NCBI GenBank assembly: GCA_026075535.2
Contig: AP026544.2
Span: 186,001-250,000 of the forward strand
DNA length: 64,000 nucleotides
Source of the DNA: Tricholoma matsutake
Taxonomy: Eukaryota > Basidiomycota > Agaricomycetes > Agaricales > Tricholomataceae
Direction: 5' to 3'
Each line of letters starts with the position of its first letter. Positions within the stretch are counted from its first letter, which is position 1. Below, piece after piece: positions 58,301-64,000 of the stretch. Below the pieces are notes generated by a model. It saw only the letters and a program-made list of their open reading frames with translations. It was not told the DNA's origin and ran no database searches. The position numbers and the translations under genes were made by a program.

Positions 58301-60478
58301 AGGTCATCGTGACTTGCAAACAGCTTTCAGTTCTCTAATAAGTAGTTTACAGTTGGCTTTAATGGTTGCAATCACATTGCAAATTTTCATTTTTACTGCA
58401 GGTATTACATGTGGAGTAGGGTGTAGAAGGTCGAAGTTGCAGCTGGAATCTATTGCAGTATTGTTATGGGCATCGACAACAATCTTATTATGAGAAAGGA
58501 AAGGAAGTCCCAGAATGACTGGATGGCAAAGCTTTGGCACAATGAGCGCGCAGACAGTACAAGCAGAATACAACTTGTTTTGATCATGCAGTTTAAGTTT
58601 GACCCAATGGGTGAGAGAGACATTGCCAGAGCCAGAAGATTGGTCAAAAAATGCACCAGAGACAGGGAACAGGCAGGGAAGCAGGCGAATAGGCAAGCGC
58701 AGATGATAAGCTAGTTCTGCCTCAATCAATACTGCAGGAGAGCCATGATCGATTAGCACAGAAATTTCAATACAAGAGAGAGCAGCGGAATGGAGGCTAT
58801 CTACAGTGCACTTCCATACAAGGTGTGGCATGAAGAAAGGAACACGGGTGCTTACCGAGTCGTTTGAGTCACGAGAGAGATCACTATCGCCCCCGCCAAG
58901 GATAGAGCTGTCATTCAGTGGGTGCACTGAAGTGATAGGATATGTCGACATTCCCAATACACTTGCGATAGGCAGGGGAGGTGGAGCAGGGGCATAAATC
59001 CCATTCAATGAGGTAGTGTTGACAGCACTGACAGTTGAGACGTATTCTTCTCTTGGAATTGGCAGAGTCGGCAATTTAGCATGTTTGTGTGCTTCATTCA
59101 CCACCGCCATAGAACGTTCAACATACCCATCCCTGCTAGGGAATTTGCAGGCATGACCATCGGGCATGTAGAAACCTCAGCACTTCTTGCAACCATTATA
59201 AGTGTCCAGGTACTTTCTCTCGCGATCTGTCAATTTGGGTGGATGGGTGGTCGATGACGTAGTTTGTACATGGGAGGTGGTCGCAGCTTGTGTTCGATTG
59301 TATGGTGCCCATCTCAAGCTCTCAGTGAGGCCTACTGCTGAGCTTGAGCACTTCAGGCTTCTAGCTGCATCTTTGGCATCCTGCTTGCGAGCATTTCTAT
59401 CCTCAATGAGCTTTTGATCGAGCTTCATTAATGTATCAACAAAAGACTGTAGTCTCTCCTCAGATTTGAGTGCATCCGAGGCTGTTTTTGCGACCATGGC
59501 TGTAGCAGCAGCGCCCGGGTCCGCAATAGTGTTAACGAGCTCTTCCTCTTTGTCATCGGAGGACTCATGGTTGTCCTTACATCGATCGAAAGCAGCAGCA
59601 AGTTCAGTGGAAATGTTTGATTCAATCTGAGTGCATAGTTGAGCAGGAGAAAGGTGGTATTGAGATCCTTTTAGCAGCAGGTTATCACAGCGCATAGAGT
59701 CAATGAAGTCAGAGAAAGGGGTTTTGTTCTGTTTTGTAGAGCGAACTTTCTGGGCCAAGTCCTGCTGCCATCATTTTGGCAACCAATGGGAGCATACTTT
59801 GATCATGAAGTCGGTGAATGAAAGCCCCGACAGGAGTTCCTGCTGAGACTGGTACCAATCAGAGAACATGGGATCTTCAAAAGAGTAGACGATGTGGTCT
59901 ACAAATCTTGCAGCATCAAGGCCATCTTTGTTGTGAAGATATCCACGTGCATGGTGTTTGAATCAGTGAAGAAGTTTGGGTGTCATATTCCCAGCAGAGA
60001 TCATTGGTCGTTTTCCATTGTTCAGGCTCAGTATAGCGACAGAGGAGGCGAGAGACATGTTCATTATCAAAGGAGTGATTTGGTACTTGTCAGACGATTC
60101 AGACGAGGATCATTTACATCTGGGTACAACGGAGGAGGTAGGGAAGGTGGTGCCATTTGCTATGATGGGGGCAGGAGGGGCAGTGGTGCTTGTATGCGCG
60201 TCATTTGCTACGACGGAGGCAGGAGGTGTAGTGGTGACTATATGCGTGTTGAATGTGACAATGGAGGCAGCAGGTGTATGATCGGATATATGCACGTCAT
60301 TTGCTACGACGGAGGCAGGAGTCGGCGTTAGAGCAAATGCATTCACAATAGCGTCAGGTGCTAAGGCATTCTGCGCCCTACTATGTGTAGTAAGTGGGAT
60401 CTGTACCATGGGATTTCGAGACAGCATTATGCTGTTGTTATAATGGAGTTTGTAAGTTTCAAAGAAATTACGCGTCAT
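55350..60478 (-). pseudogene. element D gag-pol, one frame with about a dozen stops, mostly TGA
   Basis: ATG 60478 (MTRNFFETYKLHYNNSIM) starts gag, with Ala/Thr/Pro-rich repeats (60420-60110). A gag core runs to a CKKC..DGHAC zinc-knuckle-like motif (about 59190-59150). The protease VLIDHGSPAVLI (about 58760), RT with YLDDIIIWS (about 57625), RNase H (TCDASDWRTGAVL about 57160), an H..H..C..C finger (56540-56410), integrase (MITDRLGSDIHL, LMSDHDKLF, TDGASECTNK) and the first half of the chromodomain follow. TGA stops at about 60110, 59964, 59773, 59177, 58304, 57700, 56910 and 56756 fit CGA decay. Catalytic RT residues remain. Confidence 0.92.
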
Positions 60479-60498
60479 TGTTTAGATTTAAAAAAAAG

Positions 60499-60759
60499 TG
60501 GAAGCCTAGCCCGTAGTTGGGCTAGGAAACACTAGAGAGAGGGAAGAAAAGGGAGAGAAAAGAGGAACTCACTACTAATCACGTGATATAACAAGACAAC
60601 AACATGTTATTAGAAGTGAGGAACAATACAAAAGCAGATTTCTAGGGAAGCGAGAGGGGGAAAGGGAAGAATGGGGAATCCTCCTATTTATGTAGTAAAT
60701 AAGGTATCGAAGAAAGATGCATACAAACAAGTGTCAAGATTACATAAGCCAGGCTTACA
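60499..60759 (-). repeat. 5' LTR of element D
   Basis: 261 bp. Only 20 nt separate it from the gag ATG at 60478, and they are T/A-rich (CTTTTTTTTAAATCTAAACA on the minus strand), with no obvious tRNA 3'-end complement. Confidence 0.93.
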
Positions 60760-60764
60760 GAATG

Positions 60765-60905
60765 GTGCCAGGTAATTTTGACTGGTTTCTTCATACAATG
60801 TTATTTTACCACACCAAACATGTGATTGAGAAGCAGAATAGCAAAAAGAGAGGTGATCAGGATAGTAATGACTCTGACAGTAGTGATTCTGATAGTGATG
60901 ATTAG
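60765..60905 (+). pseudogene. KDZ transposase, C-terminal end beyond element D
   Basis: After the second GAATG the frame reads VPGNFDWFLHTMLFYHTKHV followed by IEKQNSKKRGDQ and a Ser/Asp tail (NDSDSSDSDSDD) to TAG at 60903-60905. It continues LGGFENILKRM at 47640 when D and one duplication copy are removed. Confidence 0.82.
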
Positions 60906-62242
60906 ACATCTTAGTCAGAATAGTATATGTTCCATATGTTTTAGGTGAAATCTAATAGAGTGCAATGCAGACCATTGGGTGCCATATTAGAATCACTATA
61001 TTCCATATTATGAATGCCATTTTCATGCTTGGCTTGAAAAACTGGTCAGAATGATATATAACATCAATATGTTCCATATAAGGTAGGTCACATGACTATG
61101 TGAATGCCATTTTCATGCTCAGCTTGAAAAACCAGTCAGAATGACCAATGTGTGAGAGTTTACAGTATGGGCACAGAGTAGGGAGGAAGAGTCATTCGGC
61201 GACCCTTAAGGTCAGCCTTAATGACTGACATAATATTTGTATTGTCAAGGTACACCTATAGTCCTATATGATTGGGAAAGGTGAATAGTCTGGGAGATGA
61301 GGTGACGATGTAAGATACAAAGAGTTGTCCATTGGTAGTAAGTCCATGCCACAATACCCATGTCTGTCTGTAAAACATATAGAAACAAGAAAGAAGAAAA
61401 TTTTGCAAAACTGCCAGTAATGCAGGGTTATCCATCAATAGTATGTCCAGTGAGAAACTATTTACAAAGCATGAGAAAGAAGCAAAATCAGCCTGTGAAA
61501 GTCAAAGAAGTCCAAAAAAACCCAGTGCATGGGTACCACATGTGAATGGTGCTGCGTGCCCAGCGGGGCAGTGGTGCTGTCAGAGGTGGTGATGCTCATG
61601 CATGGAGCATAGCCTGTAGCAGCATGGGGTGTTTGTGTATGTAGATCTGCCATGCCATGGACACCCAATGACCAATCCCTTGGATTATGTGCAGTGCGAC
61701 TCCATTCTCTGCCAAAGAAGTTGCCCCCCCAGCTCACATAAAGAAAATGAAAATGATCAATTCATAAGAATTAATTATGAATTACCTGAAAACCCATATC
61801 AATACTATGACATATTCTGGAAAATCCAAGGCAAGTCCAACCCAGAAACCATGCTCCTACCAAGTTAAATTGAGAATCAGTAAACAGGTAATATTAAAAC
61901 AATATGTTTATTTACTTTTTCAGAACACATTTGACAGAATTTTCCCAGACCTCTTTCTTGAAAAATTGAATAGATGTATGTGTGAGATATGACAATGGTC
62001 AATTTACATATCTTGTCTATGAACAGCCACAGAATCTCATACCTTAAGACATGCTGAACCACAGTCAGAATTATCACATGCACTGTTCCAGACACATCTT
62101 TCAATTCCAGTGTAGTCAGTGGAGGTGGATTTGGCTGATCTTTAGTTTTGGAAAGCATATGTGGATATAGAGGATGTGGCTTCCTCCCTCATTGTTAGTT
62201 TATTATATATAATATGTACACTATAGGGTATATAGTCTAAGG
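60906..62242. other. no recognised gene; one short tandem duplication
   Basis: GAATGCCATTTTCATGC with CTTGAAAAAC/CAGTCAGAATGA occurs at about 61012 and 61099. Open stretches at 61360-61545 and 61629-61868 are short and carry no motif I know. This may be the 3' part of the KDZ transposon, but no right TIR was found. Confidence 0.4.
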
Positions 62243-62980
62243 CAGTAATTTACACTGCCCCAGTCCACATAAGTCCACACAGACTCCGACCATGTGGTGA
62301 CCCAAATGAAGAATTGAGGCATGGATTGATGGCATATGGGTGAGTTTGTTATGTATATAAAGTTTATTCATGACACTCAAACTCAAACTTAAGTATTTAC
62401 CCTCACTCAAAAATTACACAATTAAGATCATATAAAATTTATTACCTACATCCCTCACATTAGATGTGACATTAAAAAAAAAAAATTTTAATTAACCACA
62501 TCCCTCGAGTTCAGTGCGCATTGGGGGCCCCTCCCTGGTCCCACCCTCCTCATCGTCATTCCACCCACTGACCACCCCACGAGCAGCTGCTCGTGAGGCT
62601 GGTGGTGCATGGTGCATCATTCATTTGTTTGCTGGTGGCAGCATTCATTTGTTTGTTGGTGGCACTTGTGGTGGTGTTATGGGCATGGGTGGTGTCATCC
62701 CCATCGTCCCCCCCTTCACCATCATCATCAGCGCTGTCCCACCTGTGATCCACCCCCAGAGCAGTTGCTCAGGGGGCTGGAGGCAGGTGGTGTGTTGTTG
62801 GCATTGTTGGTGTTGTTGGTGTCATTGTTGTTGTTGTTGTTGTCATTGTTCCACCTACCAACCACCCCACAAGCAGTTGCTTGTGAGGCTGGGGGTGGGT
62901 GGGTGCCATCATGACATGGCATGGGTGTGGGCATCCATTGTGATGTGGCGGCATGGGCGTGGGTGTCCGTGCCTCATTAC

Positions 62981-63330
62981 AAGCACATTACAACCTAGAA
63001 AACAAAAAAAAACATAGTTAGTCCATGAAAAAGAATGAAAAAAAAAACTTACTTTGGGCCTGCGTTGCATCTGTTTGTGTCGCCGCCATTCGTTACAAGC
63101 ACATTATAACCTAGAAAACAAAAAAAGACATAGTTAGTCCACTAAAAAGAAAAGAATGAAAAAAAAAACTTTGGGCCCAAACGATGTGATTGCGTTGTTT
63201 GGGCCTGCATTGTGTCTGTGTGCATCGCCGCCATTTGTTATGAGCACATTATAACCTAGAAGCAAATTAGTTAGTTCATAAAAAAGAAACAAATGAAAAA
63301 AAACATACCATGGGCCCATTCAGTCGGCTC
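62981..63330 (-). repeat. three tandem intron/exon-like modules in Element V
   Basis: On the minus strand each intron-like tract runs from a T-rich donor side (GTATGTTTTTTTT, GTTTTTTTTTT, GTAAGTTTTTTTTTT) past (A)ACTAACTA to TT(C/G)CTTCTAG or TTTTCTAG. It is followed by an exon-like GTTATAATGTGCT..AATGGCGGCGA piece. The middle exon ends in the palindrome 63173-63204. Confidence 0.7.
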
Positions 63331-63563
63331 CAGTCAGCTTGTTTGCAGGTGGTGGTGATGGTGGAGGGGGCATGGGAATGGTGGTGGCAGGTGGTGGTGG
63401 TAGTGGGGAGAGGAGGGAGGGAGGAAGGTGGAGGTGGCATCAATGGTGGTGGTGGTGGTGGTGAGAGAAAAGTGGGATGAGCTGGCACATTTGATGGTGG
63501 CTGTGTGCTTTGTCATACAAAGCCAAACAGTGGTATGTAGTTGCATCAATGGCCACAAACAAT

Positions 63564-63642
63564 AATGGCTGCATAGTGTAATGGTAATGCATGTCTGTAC
63601 TCTCTTACTTAGTCATGAGGCTACAGGTTCAAATACCACTTG
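63564..63642 (+). repeat. tRNA-like sequence, right end of Element V
   Basis: GCATAGTGTAATGGTAATGC (A-box type) and ACAGGTTCAAATACC (B-box type). It points outward to 63907. Confidence 0.7.
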
Positions 63643-63924
63643 TGACATTATTTTGCTAAGCTCAAATGGTCTGTTTGGATGCATGTGGACTGTCTTTGCT
63701 TGTCCAACCTGGTTGATCACGGATGCGGATGGATGAAATCCATGGAATCTGAGTAAAATACACAGAATCCATGTTAGTCTGCATGGATCCATGTGGACTG
63801 TCACACCCTGTTGCATAGCTAAAATGGTTTATTGTATGGATTGCAAATCTGCATGGAGTCCGCGCAATTCTGCACAGATCTGCACAGAACATATGGGGCA
63901 GTGTAAAGACCTCAGTCTAAGGGT

Positions 63925-64000
63925 AAAAATACTGGTTACAACTGGTTACAACTGGTTTTACAACAGTTTTTGAATGTTTTCAAAACAGGTTAACGAATAA
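63925..64000. repeat. ACTGGTTACA tandem repeats at the right window edge
   Basis: ACTGGTTACA occurs twice, then ACTGGTTTTACAACAGTTTT. It is kin to the self-complementary blocks at 2465, 36408 and 41996. Confidence 0.6.

Larger units (their letters stand above)
47647..60759 (-). mobile_element. Ty3/gypsy chromovirus D, 13.1 kb because E is nested in it
   Basis: 261-bp LTRs (TGGAAGCCTAGCCC...GCCAGGCTTACA) at 47647-47907 and 60499-60759 are flanked by GAATG on both sides (47642-47646 and 60760-60764). Gag-pol reads on the minus strand. The polypurine GTGTGGGAGGG (47918-47908) abuts the lower LTR, confirming orientation. The LTRs differ at about nine bases, nearly all at CpG or as CA/TG pairs. 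It interrupts the KDZ transposase C-terminus. Confidence 0.95.
62243..63913 (-). mobile_element. Element V of the TTTACAC-TIR family, complete with 9-bp TSD
   Basis: The left core TTTACACTGCCCCA (62249) is inverse to the right core ending 63907. AGTCTAAGG flanks both sides (62234-62242 and 63914-63922), leaving 6 nt between TSD and core at each end (CAGTAA and GACCTC). The interior in reverse order matches Element I: tRNA-like at the right, Thr/Pro/His-rich frame (63558-63334, -), three intron/palindrome modules, GAGCAGTTGCTC units (62570-62890), stem-loop text (62440-62540). The left end has no tRNA-like sequence. Confidence 0.8.

Noticed and set aside
42506..63907. One single KDZ transposon from the 42506 left TIR to the 63907 right TIR
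   Set aside because: Element V has its own left end at 62249 and its own 9-bp duplication, so the 63907 end belongs to it.

Overview
The window looks like repeat-rich, heterochromatin-like DNA from a basidiomycete fungus (probably Agaricomycetes). The evidence is spliceosomal introns of about 45-70 nt, a KDZ-type transposase with CxC5/CxC6-like cysteine clusters, a TET/JBP-like 2OG-oxygenase gene, an OTT_1508-like deaminase gene, a basidiomycete-type hAT transposase and several Ty3/gypsy chromoviruses. There is no rRNA, no convincing functional tRNA and no CRISPR. Apart from the deaminase gene, nearly every recognisable protein belongs to a mobile element.

Layout: 1-2.3 kb hAT transposase remnant (-). 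3.0-5.8 kb tandem repeats and hairpin-motif clusters around a broken TET/JBP-like gene (-). 5.9-6.7 kb unrecognised ORFs. 7.4-8.3 kb a deaminase-like gene (-) with intact introns. 8.4-12.1 kb tandem and hairpin repeats. 12.15-17.8 kb a nearly intact Ty1/copia element (TSD ATCCC, 272-bp LTRs). 18.4-27.6 kb three decayed copies of one gypsy chromovirus family (G1 on +; A and B on -). 27.6-35.3 kb a MITE, then a LINE pol gene split by a TIR element (Element I) that itself holds an internally deleted gypsy copy (C). 36.8-41.9 kb Elements II and III of the same TIR family. 42.5-60.9 kb a KDZ transposon gene pair whose transposase is split by a 13.1-kb LTR element (D, -), whose chromodomain is in turn split by a 7.2-kb gypsy element (E, +). 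62.2-63.9 kb Element V of the TIR family.

Two things stand out. First, four copies and one further end of an unfamiliar TIR family share a fixed architecture: TTTACAC-type TIR, degenerate subterminal repeats, a tRNA-like A-box/B-box sequence pointing outward, stem-loops, GAGCAGTTGCTC-centred repeats, and repeated exon/intron-like modules with a GGGCCC-type palindrome in each exon. One member's end lies directly beside the KDZ genes. Second, every retroelement has decayed mainly at CpG. In-frame stops are mostly TGA, and sister copies in this same window keep CGA or show CAA at the same codons. This is the footprint of methyl-C deamination, and it lies beside TET-like and deaminase-like genes.

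Insertion order can be read from target-site duplications: KDZ, then D (GAATG), then E (GYGT); LINE, then Element I (about 9-11 bp), then C (TTTAG); Element II, then a solo LTR (CATAA).
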